A stretch of 64,000 nt of DNA from Mycobacterium stomatepiae (lineage in GTDB: Bacteria > Actinomycetota > Actinomycetes > Mycobacteriales > Mycobacteriaceae). The position numbers were made by a program, and so were the translations under genes. The notes under the pieces are model-generated. The model saw only the letters and a list, made by a program, of their open reading frames with translations, did no database searches and was not told where the DNA came from. The stretch lies in contig NZ_AP022587.1 in the NCBI RefSeq assembly GCF_010731715.1, positions 1,984,001 to 2,048,000 on the forward strand. Reading direction: 5' to 3'. Every line of letters starts with the position of its first letter. The stretch's first letter is position 1. Positions 7,933-18,821 of the stretch are shown piece by piece.

Positions 7933-9336
7933 TCAGCCGGCGGGCAACACGTTGTGGTTAAGGCGGAACATGTTGGTCGGGTCGTACGCCTTTTTGACAC
8001 GCGCCAGGCGCTCGTAGCATTCGGGGCCATAGATCGCTAGGGCGTCCGTTGCTTCTTCGGGGGCAAGATTGTTCACCAGCAGTCGGTCGCCCCGCCATGG
8101 CGCCATGCCGTCGAGCAAGGCAGCGATCGACTCCTTGAGCCGCTGTTCCTCTGACAGCGGACCGACGTCGACGCCCAACAGGACATACGGCAGGCCTCGG
8201 GTCGCCACGGCGTTGGGCACCGCCGGCTCCCGATCCCAGGCTCCGCCAAGGGCACGCAGTTCGGCGATCCACATGGTGGTGTCGGAGTCCGGACCGACGA
8301 GTTCGACCAGCTTGTTCTGCGCCTCCACGGGGAACTCCCGCAGCATGATGCTGCGTTCGTAGTAGGGCAACGGTTCGGTCGGCTCGTCGTGGATCGATGC
8401 GACTGCGGTATACGGCATGTCCGCAACGGTGTCCAAGGTTGTCGATGCCACAGCCCGTAGCGGTGCGATCATCCGTTCGCCGTCGTCAGTTGTGCCGTTG
8501 TAGGCGATCCGCAGAGCCACCGTGAACACGCCGCGAAGCGGTTCGGGTACTTGGGGCAGCGGCGGCAGCCGCAGTGCCGCGAATGAAGAGACCATGGTTT
8601 CCGGCGTGTTCGGGTGCCAGGCAGTCCAGGCCCGCAGCACGTCGCTCATCCGCTCGCCGGGAAAGTAGATGCCGCCGCCGTAGAGGCGAGCAACCGGGAA
8701 CAAGTCGAATTCAAGCGTCGTGACCACACCGAAGTTGCCCTTGCCGCCGCGTAACGCCCAGAACAGTTCGGGCTCGGATTCTGCGTCGACATGCCGCAAT
8801 TCGCCGTCCGCCGTCACCACGTCGAACCAGCGGACGTGGTCGGCGGCGTAACCGTGGGAGCGCCCCAGGGTCGGGCTGAGACCGCCACCCAGGGTGTAAC
8901 CGGTGACTCCCACCGTGGGGTTCGACCCGCTCAGCGGTGCCAGCCCCGCCTCGGCTGCTTTCTGGACAACCTCGGCCCATACTGCTCCCGCGCCGACTCT
9001 GGCAGTGCGGCCGACCGCATCGATGTCGACGTTATTCATCCGGTGGGTAGTGATCAGCACGGCACCCTGTGCCGTGCCCACGATCTGGTGGCCGGTCGTC
9101 TTCACCAGAACCGGTCGGTGCTGTGCCGCCGCGAAGACAACTGCCGCCTTGACGTCGATTGCGCTCTGCGCCACCACAATCACCGCGGGCATGAGCTCGT
9201 GATTGAGGTTAAAGACCGCGCGTTCCTCGTCATATCCCGGGTCGCCCGTCAGCAGAACCGAACCACCGACCGTCTCGGCCAGGGCTGCGGCATCCTCGGG
9301 CCGCACGGGCGCCAATTGCGAATCATCGAAATTCAC
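7933..9336 (-). CDS. FAD-linked oxidase, berberine-bridge-enzyme-like
   Basis: 467 residues from a GTG at 9336 (VNFDDSQL); upstream GTG (9387) and TTG (9405) starts are also possible. FAD_binding_4 domain in the N-terminal half with GHQIVG, where the His matches the residue that holds FAD covalently in this family. The Cys that makes the second covalent bond in bicovalent members is Asn here (GSNPTVG), so a single link is predicted. The C-terminal BBE motif YDPTNMFRLNHNVLP is present. Members oxidise sugars, alkaloids and alcohols with O2. It is transcribed after the mmpS/mmpL pair. Confidence 0.85.
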   Translation of the reverse strand: MNFDDSQLAPVRPEDAAALAETVGGSVLLTGDPGYDEERAVFNLNHELMPAVIVVAQSAIDVKAAVVFAAAQHRPVLVKTTGHQIVGTAQGAVLITTHRMNNVDIDAVGRTARVGAGAVWAEVVQKAAEAGLAPLSGSNPTVGVTGYTLGGGLSPTLGRSHGYAADHVRWFDVVTADGELRHVDAESEPELFWALRGGKGNFGVVTTLEFDLFPVARLYGGGIYFPGERMSDVLRAWTAWHPNTPETMVSSFAALRLPPLPQVPEPLRGVFTVALRIAYNGTTDDGERMIAPLRAVASTTLDTVADMPYTAVASIHDEPTEPLPYYERSIMLREFPVEAQNKLVELVGPDSDTTMWIAELRALGGAWDREPAVPNAVATRGLPYVLLGVDVGPLSEEQRLKESIAALLDGMAPWRGDRLLVNNLAPEEATDALAIYGPECYERLARVKKAYDPTNMFRLNHNVLPAG

Positions 9337-9373
9337 GGCGTACAATCTTCTTGCGTAGTGCCCCGTATGGGCT

Positions 9374-12238
9374 TCACCGATCGACACTCGCGCCGACCAG
9401 GGCAACCGGTCGCCTGGTAGTCGTCCGCGGCGGCCGGGAGCGGATCAGCCTGGGCCACCAGAAGAATGGTCCGAGCAGACGGGCTAGGGCGGGTGTGATG
9501 AACGAACGCACGATCAGCGTGTCGAGCAGAAGTCCGAAGCCGATGGTGGTTCCCATCTGGCCGATGTTGAGCAAGTCGCTGGAAAGCATCGCCATCATGG
9601 TGACGGCGAATACCAACCCAGCGGTGGTGACGACTTTGCCGGAATTGGCAACCGCTCTGAGCAGACCGGTGTTCAGCCCCGCCTTGCTCTCTTCGAGGTA
9701 GCGGGCGATCAGCAACAAGTTGTAGTCCGAACCGACCGCCACCAAGATGATGAAGGTGAGGGGCAGGTTCAGCCAGCTCAGGGGGACGCCGACCAAGTGC
9801 TGCCAGAACAGGACCGCCAGACCGAACGCCCCGGAATAGGAGAACGCCACCGTCCCGATGATGACCAATGCTGCGACGATGCTCCTGGTGATCAGCAGCA
9901 TCACCAGGAAGATCAACGCGAAAGCTGCTGTGGCCGCGATGATCAGGTCTGTTCTCGCGGCATCCTGGATGTCCCAGTAAGTAGCCGCGGCGCCGCCCAG
10001 ATAGACCCGCGCTCCAGCGAGCGTCGTGCCCTTCAGCGCTTCTTTGGCGGCGGGCAGATAGGTCTGGTCTTGCTTGATCCCTTCGGGGGTGAGCGCCTCT
10101 CCGTCGTGGAAGACCATGTATCGCGCGGATTTACCGTCCGGGGACATGAAGTATCTGAGATCGATCTGAAAAGACGGATTGCTGAACGCATCTGGCGGCA
10201 GATAGAAGAATTCGTCGTTCTTCGAACTGTCGAAGGCGTAGCCCAGGTCCATCATCTGGCGGCTCAGCTCATCCAGCTGTGTCAACTGAGTTTGTATCGT
10301 GCTGTGGTCGGTCAGAAGGATCTGGTGCAAGTTATCGAGTTGATGAGCGCTCTGACCGATGAGTTCGACGAGTTGCGGCGTCAGGGCATCCTGAATCAAC
10401 GCGGCTTTCAGGTTCTTGTCCAACTGCTCATCCAGCTGGTCGATCTTGTCGGTGGCGTCGAACAGCGATCGCAGCGACCAGCACAGCGGGATATCGAAAC
10501 AGTGTTTCTCCCAATAGAAGTAGCTACGAATCGGGCGTCAGAAGTCGTCGAAGTCTGCCACGTTGTCCCGCATCGAGTCGGTGACCTCTTTCATACCTCG
10601 GGCGGCGTCGGCGGCAATATGGGCCGCACCCGCCTGTTGTGACGTCAACCCCTGCTGGCGACGTAAGAGGCCCGCCATGCGGTCGGTGATGCTCGCCGTG
10701 TCCGTGAGCCGGTTGTTCAGGTCGGTGAGGAATGGCAACAGTTCTTTGATCTTCGTCCCCATCGTGCCGATCGTGTAGGTGAACGACGAATGCTCCAGCG
10801 GCGTACCCAGAGGCCTGGTTGTGCTCTGGATCATTCCCACGCCGGAAGAGTGAAAAATGTTGCGCGCCAAACGGTCCAGCGCAAGCATGTCTGTGCTATT
10901 GCGCATGTCGTGATCGGATTCGACCGCCAGCATGTCACTGTTCAGCTTGCTGACCGGGAAGTGCCTGTCGCTCGCGGCATATCCCTGTTTCGACGGGACA
11001 TCATCGGCAACGTAGAGCCGGTCATCGTAATTGGGGTGGTAGGTGGGGAGCGTGAGCGATCCCACTAGCACCACGACACAACTTGCCAGCAGGACCCGGC
11101 CAGGCCACCGGACCGTGAGCGTGCCCACCTTGCGCCAAATTCCAGCTCCACCACGGCGTTTCGGCTCGAATATGCCGAACCGGCTGCCCAGCGTCAGCAG
11201 GGCCGGACCGAAGGTCAGGGCAGCGGCGACCGCGGTAAGCATGGCCACAGCGCAGGGGATCCCGCATGTATTGAAATAATTCAGCCGGGTGAATGTGAGG
11301 CAGAAGGTTGCGCCGGCCACCGCGAGACCAGATCCCAGAATGACGTGGGATGCGCCGTTGACTGCGGAATAGTAAGCAGCTTCCCGATCTTCGCCGGCTT
11401 GGCGTGCTTCGTGGTAGCGGCCGATCAAGAAGATCGCGTAGTCGGTACCCGCACCAAGGATAAGAGAAACAAGAATGTTCGGCGCGAATTCGGAGATCTG
11501 AATGAACTTGTGGTAAGCGAGGAACGAGACGAAGCCGCGCCCGCAAACCAGTTCCATCATCACCATCACCAGGATGAGAAGCGCAGTCGAGATGGAGCGA
11601 TAAACGGCCAGCAGCATGGCGACGATGAGTTCGATCGTCACGAACATGATCGTGATCAGGCTCTTGTTGCCGATCTCGAGCATGTCCGCCGACAAGGGCG
11701 CCGCACCCGAGACGTATACCTTTAGCCCCGGCGGGGTTTTGATCTGCGAGACCAAGTCCCGCACTGCCTTGATCGACTGGTCGGACAGTGACGAACCCAG
11801 GTCGCCGGCCACCCGCACCAGCGTGTAGGACGCCAGGCCGTCATTGCTCTGCACCCCGGCAGCAGTGGTGCCTTGGCCCCACAGGTTCATGACATATTGA
11901 ACGTGCTGGTCGTGCTTCAGCTTTGCGACCAAATCGTCGTAGAACGCGTGGTCGGCCTCGTTCAGTTTGTGGTCGCCCTCCAAGACGACCATCAACAGGC
12001 TGTTGCTGTCGGATTCCTTGAACACTTCCCCGATATGAATGAGCGCTTGGGACGATGGCGCGTCGACAGGGACCAGCGGGCCCCGGTTCGCCTCGGTAAC
12101 CGGTTCTAGCTGCGGAACGATGACGTTGAGCCCAACCATGAGCGCGATCCACCCGAGCATCACGGGCCCGGCGAACTTGCGGATGGTCCGCGCGACGAAG
12201 GGTTTGCGCACATCGACGGTGGCGCTGTCGTGGTTCAT
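9374..12238 (-). pseudogene. mmpL: mmpL transporter gene split by one in-frame TGA
   Basis: The reading frame from ATG 12238 to 9374 spans 955 codons, normal for an MmpL of the RND superfamily (lipid or siderophore export across the inner membrane). It is broken only by a TGA at 10538-10540, codon 567. Downstream the same frame continues with good MmpL sequence (RPIRSYFYWEKHCFDIP), so no frameshift is involved; the site would normally be a sense codon such as Trp or Phe. Both proton-relay Asp-Tyr pairs are present (GAGTDYAIF in TM4, GSDYNLLLI in TM10), one on each side of the stop. The gene overlaps mmpS by ATGA. Without read-through the product is half a transporter. Confidence 0.9.
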
Positions 12239-12681
12239 GCGGACAGCACCTGGCACCAGACGCCGGCGTGCTCACCCGTTGCGGTGTGTTCGGCGCGCAC
12301 CTGCCCGTCCACGGTGATGCGGCAGCCGATGTCTCCGCCCGCCACCTGCGCGGTGATGTCGGCGGTCGCCGTCGTCAATACAGTCACTTCGGTATGGGTC
12401 CAGGGCAACGCCGCGAGGTCGACCTCCACCGGGCGCGCGTTCACGTCCCAGTAGCTGACCCTCCCCCACCCGGCCAGATCGCCGAAGATGTCGTATTCGA
12501 TGCGTTTGGGATTGAACTGAGCTATCGAGAATTTGTCGCCGGGGCTTCGAGTTCGGTCCTGGGAGCCGAAGATCCCATGAGCTGAGTCGATGACGCATCC
12601 CGCCAAGACGGCAACGACGACCACCAGCGTGGGCAGCCAGAGCCTGCTAACCAGTTGCCGTCGTATCGAAACAGTCAACAA
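12235..12681 (-). CDS. mmpS: MmpS family membrane protein
   Basis: 148 residues. One N-terminal membrane segment (about 14-30, LWLPTLVVVVAVLAG) followed by an extracytoplasmic beta-rich domain (YDIFGDLAGWGRVSYWDVNA, SITAQ-type strands and two Cys) typical of MmpS. The start is TTG 12681, with AGGAAGG 7 nt upstream. MmpS proteins act with the cognate MmpL in lipid or siderophore export. Its stop overlaps the mmpL ATG in ATGA, so the two were translated together; the partner gene is now interrupted. Confidence 0.88.
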   Translation of the reverse strand: MLTVSIRRQLVSRLWLPTLVVVVAVLAGCVIDSAHGIFGSQDRTRSPGDKFSIAQFNPKRIEYDIFGDLAGWGRVSYWDVNARPVEVDLAALPWTHTEVTVLTTATADITAQVAGGDIGCRITVDGQVRAEHTATGEHAGVWCQVLSA

Positions 12682-12752
12682 AATCGCCTTCCTAGAACCA
12701 GTTACAAAACGCGGGCCCGACGCCGCGCGCGTGATTGGTGTAGGGACGATGG

Positions 12753-13655
12753 TTAGGTGCGCAACCCGCTGAGCATCCGCGTGAAACTTGCGAGTTCGAC
12801 GAAGCCGTCGGTGGTGGGAGCGGTTTGTCCGGCTGTGCGGAACACCTCGGCGAGGTCCGCGCTGCGCGTGGTCCAGCCACGCTCGGTCAGATAGGCCACG
12901 GGGTCCGCGTGCTGCCCGGCGAAAGTCAGGCCGTGCAACTCGATTTCGGGGTCCAGCTCGTTACACCTCGCGTGAATTTTTCTCAGATTTTCTCCGAGCG
13001 CGTCGGGTCGGCCGCTGGCGACGTAATCGCCCGCGAGTTGGCTGCCCGAAGGACTCAATGCGGTGATCGCGTCGAGTATTTCGTCGTGTACCTCGGGCGG
13101 CAGATACCCGATGAGGAGCCCTTCGACCACCCACACGGTCGGGGCAGCGTCGTCGAAACCGGCTTGCCGCAACGCCTCCGCCCAGTCGTGGCGCAGATCG
13201 ATGCCCACGAAGTGATGCCCCTGTTGAGGTGGCCAACCCAAGCCGGTCAGGACGTCGCGTTTCCACTCGATGACCCGCGGCTGGTCGACCTCGTAGATGG
13301 ACATCCCCGGCGGCCAGGTCAAACGGTAGGCGCGGCAATCCAATCCGGAAGCCAGGATCACCGCCTGCCGAATGCCGGACCGGCAGGCATCGCGGACGAA
13401 GTCGTCCAGGCTGCTACTGCGCATGCCGAAGTACGCGGGCATCCAGTCGACGCCGAGGTCAGCGAATTCGATTGCGCCGTACACCAACTGGGTGAACAAC
13501 TTCAGTCCGACCGCTTGAACCAACACCCCGGCGAACGGATCGCAGATCAACGGATCGGGTTGCCTGCTGGCGACGGCTCGCGCGGCGGCCACCATCGTGG
13601 CCGTCGCGCCGACGCCGGTCTTGAGGTCCCAACTATCGTCACGTGTGCGCGGCAT
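12753..13655 (-). CDS. class I SAM-dependent methyltransferase, TIGR00027-like
   Basis: 300 residues. It begins with the conserved WDLKTGVGATATMVAAARA stretch and has ICDPFAG, VILASGLDCRAYRL (SAM site) and VVEGLLIGYLPP motifs of the large mycobacterial family related to leucine carboxyl methyltransferases. M. tuberculosis has many paralogues and their substrates are unknown. AGGGGG precedes the ATG. It is the first gene of the same-strand run methyltransferase, mmpS, mmpL, FAD oxidase, with a gap of 71 bp to mmpS. Confidence 0.88.
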   Translation of the reverse strand: MPRTRDDSWDLKTGVGATATMVAAARAVASRQPDPLICDPFAGVLVQAVGLKLFTQLVYGAIEFADLGVDWMPAYFGMRSSSLDDFVRDACRSGIRQAVILASGLDCRAYRLTWPPGMSIYEVDQPRVIEWKRDVLTGLGWPPQQGHHFVGIDLRHDWAEALRQAGFDDAAPTVWVVEGLLIGYLPPEVHDEILDAITALSPSGSQLAGDYVASGRPDALGENLRKIHARCNELDPEIELHGLTFAGQHADPVAYLTERGWTTRSADLAEVFRTAGQTAPTTDGFVELASFTRMLSGLRT

Positions 13656-13927
13656 GGTCGCCCCCTTGAATCATCCGGAGCCCGAACGAGTCTCGATCGT
13701 CCGGGCGCTCTCTGCAGCAAAGTTAGGGCTACAGTCGCCGCCGGTCTAGCCGCATTGCGCGGGCCATGGCCAGAAAGCGCGGTGAGATGCCGGCCGTGGC
13801 GTGCTGGACTTGATGCCCGCCACTCGCCGTCTTATGGTGCACGGCGTCGGCGACGAATCATAAGTGACCCGAAAGCCGATGTCCGATCGAATGAGTTGGA
13901 CCCCAGCGCCTGAGGAGAAGATTCATC

Positions 13928-15446
13928 TTGCCAGGAACCGAGTCATACGACTTCATCGTCATTGGCGCGGGTACCGCCGGGTGCGTGTTGGCGCGCCGGC
14001 TGAGCGATGACAGCGACGTCCGGATCTTGCTTCTCGAGGCGGGAAGTGCCACCCTTCCGCCGTCCAGCGCGCAACCGCCGCAGTGGCCGACATTGATCAA
14101 GAGTTCGGCCGACGGCGGCGGTCTCACCACGGTGCAGGCGGCAACCGGCCGGGCGGTGCATTTACCCATCGGGCGCGGAATCGGCGGGTCCTCGGCAATC
14201 AACGGCATGATGTTCGTCCGCGGACACCGCGATAGTTATGCCGATTGGCCACCCGGCTGGCGGTTCGACGACCTCTTGCCTTACTTCAAGGCCAGCGAGT
14301 GCGCACGCGGCGGTGATCCTGCGTTGCGCGGCGCGAAAGGCCTCCTGCACGTTGCCCCCGTGGAGTCGCCGAACGAGGTACTTGCTGCCGGGCTGCGCGC
14401 CGCGTTGCAGTGTGGCCATCCGCCTGCGCAGGATCTGAGCAGCGGATTTGAGTTGGGTTTTGCAGCGCCGGATGTGACGATTTCCAACGGGCGCCGGCAA
14501 AGCGCGGCGGATGCCTATCTGTGGCCAGTGTTTCCCCGCGAAAATCTGACCCTGGTCGCGGATGCCGTCGTTCATCGGCTACGAATCGCCGACGGGCGCT
14601 GTAGCGGAGTGGAGTACCGCGTCGCGGGCCAGGTTCCGACTGTGGCCGTGGCAGCCGAAGTCGTGCTGTGCGCCGGTGCAATTGGCTCGCCGCGACTGCT
14701 GATGATTTCGGGTGTCGGACTCGCAGAACCATCTCCGCGACCTCGGCATCGACGTTGAGCTTGACCTGCCTGGTGTAGGGTCGAATTTGCAAGACCACCC
14801 GTTCACCGGGGTCATATTTCAAGCGACTCAGCCGATTCCGACGCCACGGCACAACCACGGCGAAATAATGGGCATAATCCGCTCCCCATTCGCCGCCGCG
14901 GCGCCTGACTTACAGATTCTGTTCGTGGACACCGGCGTCTTGGCCGGTCTCGACATACCGAATATCTACGTGATCGGCGTATCCGCGATGCAGCCGTTCA
15001 GCCGCGGCAGCGTGCGTTTGGCGGGACCAGCCGCTGACACGGCCCCCATCGTCGACCCGAACTACCTCGGGGATGCGCGCGACGTGGAGACTTTGGTGGA
15101 GGGTCTCTTGATGGCCCGAGAGATCGGTACCGGACCCGCACTGGACGCCTGGCGCGGCGCGGAGCTGGCGCCGGGACCGGGAGTCAGCAGCAGAAAAGCA
15201 TTGCGCGAGTTCATCAAACAGACGGTAGGCCCCTACTTCCACCCGGCAGGGACATGCGCCCTGGGGCACACTCAGCATTCAGTGGTCGATGACGAGCTTC
15301 GGGTCCACGACATCACTGGACTCAGGGTGGTGGACGCGTCTGTCATGCCCTCGCTACCCGCGAGCAACACGCTGGCAACCGTCTATGCGATTGCCGAACG
15401 GGCCGCGGCTCTCATTAAGGGACCAGGTGCTACTGCCTTACCCTGA
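13928..15446 (+). pseudogene. GMC-family FAD oxidoreductase broken by a +1 frameshift
   Basis: The first frame (TTG 13928, with GAGGAGAAG just upstream) encodes the N-terminal FAD half, with VIGAGTAGCVLARRL and GRGIGGSSAINGMMF. It runs into RLLMISGVG and then derails. The next frame resumes immediately with HLRDLGIDVELDLPGVGSNL and continues through FHPAGTCALG to the C-terminal VDASVMPSLPASN. The join needs removal of one base near 14729-14731 (a CC in GAACCATC), and the total of 1519 nt is one more than 506 codons. Family members oxidise alcohols such as choline or glucose. Confidence 0.88.
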
Positions 15447-15458
15447 ATGCCGCGCCTG

Positions 15459-17624
15459 TTACAGCATGCAGGACACGCAGCCCTCGACCTCGGTTCCCTC
15501 CAAGGCCATCTGCCGCAGCCGGATGTAGTACAGCGTCTTGATTCCCTTGCGCCAGGCGTAGATCTGCGCCTTGTTGACGTCGCGGGTGTTGGCGGTGTCC
15601 TTGAAGAACAACGTCAGGCTCAGACCCTGGTCGACATGCTGCGTGGCCGCGGCATAGGTGTCGATGATCTTCTCGTAGCCGATCTCGTAGGCGTCCTGGT
15701 AGTACTCCAGGTTGTCGTTGGTCAGATAAGGCGCCGGGTAATAGACCCGCCCGATCTTGCCTTCCTTTCGGATCTCGATCTTGGACGCCACCGGGTGGAT
15801 CGAGCTGGTCGAGTGGTTGATGTAGGAGATCGACCCCGTCGGCGGCACGGCCTGCAGGTTCTGGTTGTAAATGCCGTGCTGTTGCACGGATTCCTTGAGC
15901 CGCTGCCAATCCTCTTGCGTCGGAATGCGGATCCCCGCCTCGGCGAAGATCTCCCGCACGCGATCGGTGGCCGGCTCCCACACCTGCTCGGTGTACTTGT
16001 CGAAGAACTCGCCCGAGGCGTACTTGGAGCGCTCGAAACCCTTGAAGTGCGTATCGCGTTCGATCGCAATGCGATTCGACGCACGCAGCGCGTGGTAGAG
16101 CACGGTGTAGAAGTAGATGTTGGTGAAGTCGATACCCTCTTCGGAGCCGTACATGATGCGCTCGCGAGCAAGGTAGCCGTGCAGGTTCATCTGCCCTAGC
16201 CCGATCGCGTGAGAATCGTTGTTGCCCTGCTCGATTGAGGGCACTGAGGTGATGTGCGTCTGGTCGCTCACCGCGGTCAGCGCCCGGATCGCCACCTCGA
16301 TCGTCTGAGCGAAGTCCGGCGAGTCCATCGTCTTGGCGATGTTCAGCGAACCGAGGTTGCACGAAATGTCTTTGCCCACTTTGGCATACGACAGGTCGTC
16401 GTTGAACAGCGACGGCGTGGAGACCTGCAGGATCTCCGAGCACAGATTCGAGTGCGTGATCTTGCCCTCGATCGGGTTGGCCCGATTCACCGTGTCCTCG
16501 TACATGATGTACGGGTAGCCGGACTCGAACTGTAGCTCGGCCAGCGTCTGGAAAAACTCACGTGCCTTGATCTTGGTCTTGCGGATGCGCGCGTCGTCGA
16601 CCATCTCGTAGTACTTCTCGGTCACCGAGATGTCGGCGAACGGCAAGCCGTAGACCCGCTCGACGTCGTACGGCGAGAACAGGTACATGTCCTCGTTCTT
16701 CTTGGCCAACTCGAAGGTGATATCGGGAATCACCACGCCGAGGCTCAGCGTCTTGATCCGGATCTTCTCGTCGGCGTTCTCGCGCTTGGTGTCCAAGAAC
16801 CGGTAGATGTCCGGGTGGTGCGCGTGCAGGTACACCGCGCCCGCGCCTTGGCGCGCGCCCAGCTGGTTGGCATAGGAGAACGAGTCCTCGAGTAGCTTCA
16901 TGATCGGGATGACACCCGAGGATTGGTTCTCGATGTTCTTGATCGGCGCACCGTGCTCGCGAATGTTGCTCAGCAACAACGCAACTCCCCCGCCGCGCTT
17001 GGACAGCTGCAGCGCGGAGTTGATCGATCGGCCGATCGACTCCATGTTGTCCTCGATGCGCAGCAAAAAGCAGCTCACCGGTTCGCCGCGCTGCTTCTTG
17101 CCCGAGTTCAGGAACGTCGGGGTGGCCGGCTGGAACCGGCCGTCGATGATCTCGTCGACGAGCTTCTCGGCGAGCGTGGTGTCGCCCGAGGCCAGCGTCA
17201 GCGACACCATGACGACCCGGTCCTCGAACCGCTCGAGGTAACGCTTGCCGTCGAACGTCTTCAGCGTGTACGAGGTGTAGTACTTGAAGGCCCCGAGGAA
17301 GGTCGGGAACCGGAACTTCTTGGCGTAGGCCCGATCCAGCAGCGTCTTGACGAAATTGCGGCTGTACTGGTCGAGCACCTCACGCTCGTAGTAGTTCTCC
17401 TTGATCAGGTAGTCGAGCTTCTCGTCCTGATTGTGGAAGAAGACCGTGTTCTGGTTGACGTGCTGCAGGAAGTACTGATGCGCCGCCTCGCGGTCCTTGT
17501 CGAACTGAATCTTGCCGTCGGCGTCGTACAGATTCAGCATCGCGTTGAGCGCGTGGTAGTCGGTCTCCCCCGGCAACGCGTGGGCTCCGGTGGTTACAGG
17601 CTCTGCAGTGACGGTTGGTGGCAC
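15459..17624 (-). CDS. nrdE: class Ib ribonucleotide reductase large subunit
   Basis: 721 residues from GTG 17624 (PPTVTAEPV follows, as in M. tuberculosis NrdE). It reduces ribonucleoside diphosphates to deoxy forms using a radical from NrdF and electrons from NrdH. Visible: [12 protein letters not shown] and EPVSCFLL in the active site region, SNLCSEI with an active-site Cys, and the C-terminal redox pair CVSCML. The start lies inside nrdI, with a 31-bp overlap, so nrdI and nrdE are tightly coupled. nrdF is not in the window, as in M. tuberculosis where it is separate. Confidence 0.97.
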   Translation of the reverse strand: MPPTVTAEPVTTGAHALPGETDYHALNAMLNLYDADGKIQFDKDREAAHQYFLQHVNQNTVFFHNQDEKLDYLIKENYYEREVLDQYSRNFVKTLLDRAYAKKFRFPTFLGAFKYYTSYTLKTFDGKRYLERFEDRVVMVSLTLASGDTTLAEKLVDEIIDGRFQPATPTFLNSGKKQRGEPVSCFLLRIEDNMESIGRSINSALQLSKRGGGVALLLSNIREHGAPIKNIENQSSGVIPIMKLLEDSFSYANQLGARQGAGAVYLHAHHPDIYRFLDTKRENADEKIRIKTLSLGVVIPDITFELAKKNEDMYLFSPYDVERVYGLPFADISVTEKYYEMVDDARIRKTKIKAREFFQTLAELQFESGYPYIMYEDTVNRANPIEGKITHSNLCSEILQVSTPSLFNDDLSYAKVGKDISCNLGSLNIAKTMDSPDFAQTIEVAIRALTAVSDQTHITSVPSIEQGNNDSHAIGLGQMNLHGYLARERIMYGSEEGIDFTNIYFYTVLYHALRASNRIAIERDTHFKGFERSKYASGEFFDKYTEQVWEPATDRVREIFAEAGIRIPTQEDWQRLKESVQQHGIYNQNLQAVPPTGSISYINHSTSSIHPVASKIEIRKEGKIGRVYYPAPYLTNDNLEYYQDAYEIGYEKIIDTYAAATQHVDQGLSLTLFFKDTANTRDVNKAQIYAWRKGIKTLYYIRLRQMALEGTEVEGCVSCML

Positions 17625-18097
17625 GTCTGGTCCTTCCAGAATTCTTCCAAGCCCGCGCGAACGGCGTCCACGTCGTCCGGGGTACCCATCAGTTCGAAGC
17701 GGTAGAGGTAGGGCACGCCACATTTGCGGGAAACCACGTTGCCCGCATAGGCGAATTCGGCACCGAAGTTGTTGTTGCCCGCGGCGATAACGCCGCGGAT
17801 CAACGACCTGTTGTCCTCGTTGTTCAAAAAGGCGATGACCTGCTTGGGGACATAGCCGCCGTTGTTGATGTCCGGAGTGGCCTTACCGCCGCCGTACGTG
17901 GGCAATATCAATACGTACGGTTCGTCGACCTCGATGCGGCCGTGCAGCGGGATTCGCGTGGCGGGAACACCCAGCTTCTGAACGAAGCGGTGGGTGTTCT
18001 CCGACACCGACGAAAAATAGACCAGTGACGATCGCGAGCCCGGCGCCGCCGGGCGCTGCGGGTCGTCACCCATCCAATCCAGGTTGCGCGCGTGCAC
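17594..18097 (-). CDS. nrdI: NrdI flavodoxin-like protein
   Basis: 167 residues from GTG 18097, chosen because TAAGGAGG ends 5 nt before it; this is slightly longer than the M. tuberculosis form. Flavodoxin fold with [14 protein letters not shown] as the phosphate-binding loop and PTYGGG as the next FMN loop. NrdI supplies oxidant to assemble the dimanganese-tyrosyl cofactor of NrdF. It sits between nrdH and nrdE in the standard nrdHIE order. Confidence 0.95.
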   Translation of the reverse strand: MHARNLDWMGDDPQRPAAPGSRSSLVYFSSVSENTHRFVQKLGVPATRIPLHGRIEVDEPYVLILPTYGGGKATPDINNGGYVPKQVIAFLNNEDNRSLIRGVIAAGNNNFGAEFAYAGNVVSRKCGVPYLYRFELMGTPDDVDAVRAGLEEFWKDQTCHQPSLQSL

Positions 18098-18127
18098 CGC
18101 AACCTCCTTACTTGCTCATCTACCGCT

Positions 18128-18367
18128 CTAGGCGCTCAGCACGGCTCCGGCGAGCGCCTTGATGCGGTCGGGACGGAAGCCCGACCAGTGGTCGTTTCCT
18201 GCCACCACGACGGGGGCCTGCAGGTAGCCCAATGCCATCACGTAGTCACGCGCCTCGGTGTCCAGGCTGATGTCGACCTTCTCGTAGGCGAGGCCCTGCT
18301 TGTCGAGCGCCTTGTAGGTGGCGCTGCACTGCACACATGCCGGCTTGGTGTACACGGTGATGCTCAT
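18128..18367 (-). CDS. nrdH: NrdH glutaredoxin-like electron donor
   Basis: 79 residues. Redox motif CVQC at residues 11-14 after the ITVYTKPA strand, and the thioredoxin-fold cis-Pro region QAPVVV followed by SGFRPDRI, a signature of NrdH that links it to thioredoxin reductase rather than glutathione. It donates electrons to NrdE. First gene of nrdHIE; the candidate NrdR boxes lie about 225-270 bp upstream. Confidence 0.96.
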   Translation of the reverse strand: MSITVYTKPACVQCSATYKALDKQGLAYEKVDISLDTEARDYVMALGYLQAPVVVAGNDHWSGFRPDRIKALAGAVLSA

Positions 18368-18590
18368 TGAAGCCGCTCCTCTGCGGGGAAGGAAGGTCGG
18401 AAAATTTGCTATGCACTGGCAACTGCTTGGGGCACTACATCGCCGCTATGTTCAGCGATCCGTCAAGCCCCCAGATTCCCGTCCTGCGACTCTCGGTTCG
18501 AAGCCTTGACTTCGACGTGTTCGAGCCGATTCCGGGAGGTTCCGTGGGCCGTGGCGGCTTGGTGAACCTGGGATCTGCCGGCTCGCCAAA
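18368..18590. promoter_or_regulatory. long 5' region of nrdHIE
   Basis: About 220 bp between the NrdR-like boxes and the nrdH start. No credible gene on either strand. If the promoter is near the boxes this is a long untranslated leader; I see no strong hairpin or riboswitch signature in it. Confidence 0.4.
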
Positions 18591-18636
18591 CACTACACCT
18601 AGTGGCTGACAAGATCTGCAGATACAAGATGTTCTG
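18591..18636. promoter_or_regulatory. candidate tandem NrdR boxes
   Basis: CACTACACCTAGTG (18591-18604) is a 5+4+5 inverted repeat resembling the NrdR box (ACAnnATnnATnnTGT type with CTA/TAG arms). A second, weaker element, TACAAGATGTTCTG (18623-18636), has its centre 32 bp further, three turns, the spacing usual for NrdR pairs. NrdR would repress nrdHIE when dATP is high. The second box is imperfect. Confidence 0.5.
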
Positions 18637-18793
18637 AATAACAATTCTGAAATTCCCTGGTCGTAAGCCCTGCCACACCGACACGCCCCGGCGTGTCGCA
18701 GATCACAAAGCCCGCCTGGGACGTCCATGAGTAGAGGTATAACACCGGCCACCGACAACGAGGCCGCCGGGCGCGGCCCCGCCCTCCGCTAGC

Positions 18794-18821
18794 AAAGCCG
18801 CCAGCACGGGCTGGCGGCTTT
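18794..18821. terminator. strong hairpin, terminator of the FMN reductase gene
   Basis: AAAGCCGCCAGC and GCTGGCGGCTTT form a perfect 12-bp stem with an ACGG loop; the T-run at the end of each arm serves both strands. It lies 77 bp past the stop of the reductase gene at 18899 and separates it from the nrdHIE promoter. Confidence 0.8.

Noticed and set aside
10538..10540. Selenocysteine or programmed read-through at the mmpL TGA
   Set aside because: No SECIS-like hairpin is evident and MmpL family members have no selenocysteine; a nonsense mutation is simpler.
12825..13913. 362-codon plus-strand frame across the methyltransferase
   Set aside because: Shadow frame of the methyltransferase; composition not protein-like.
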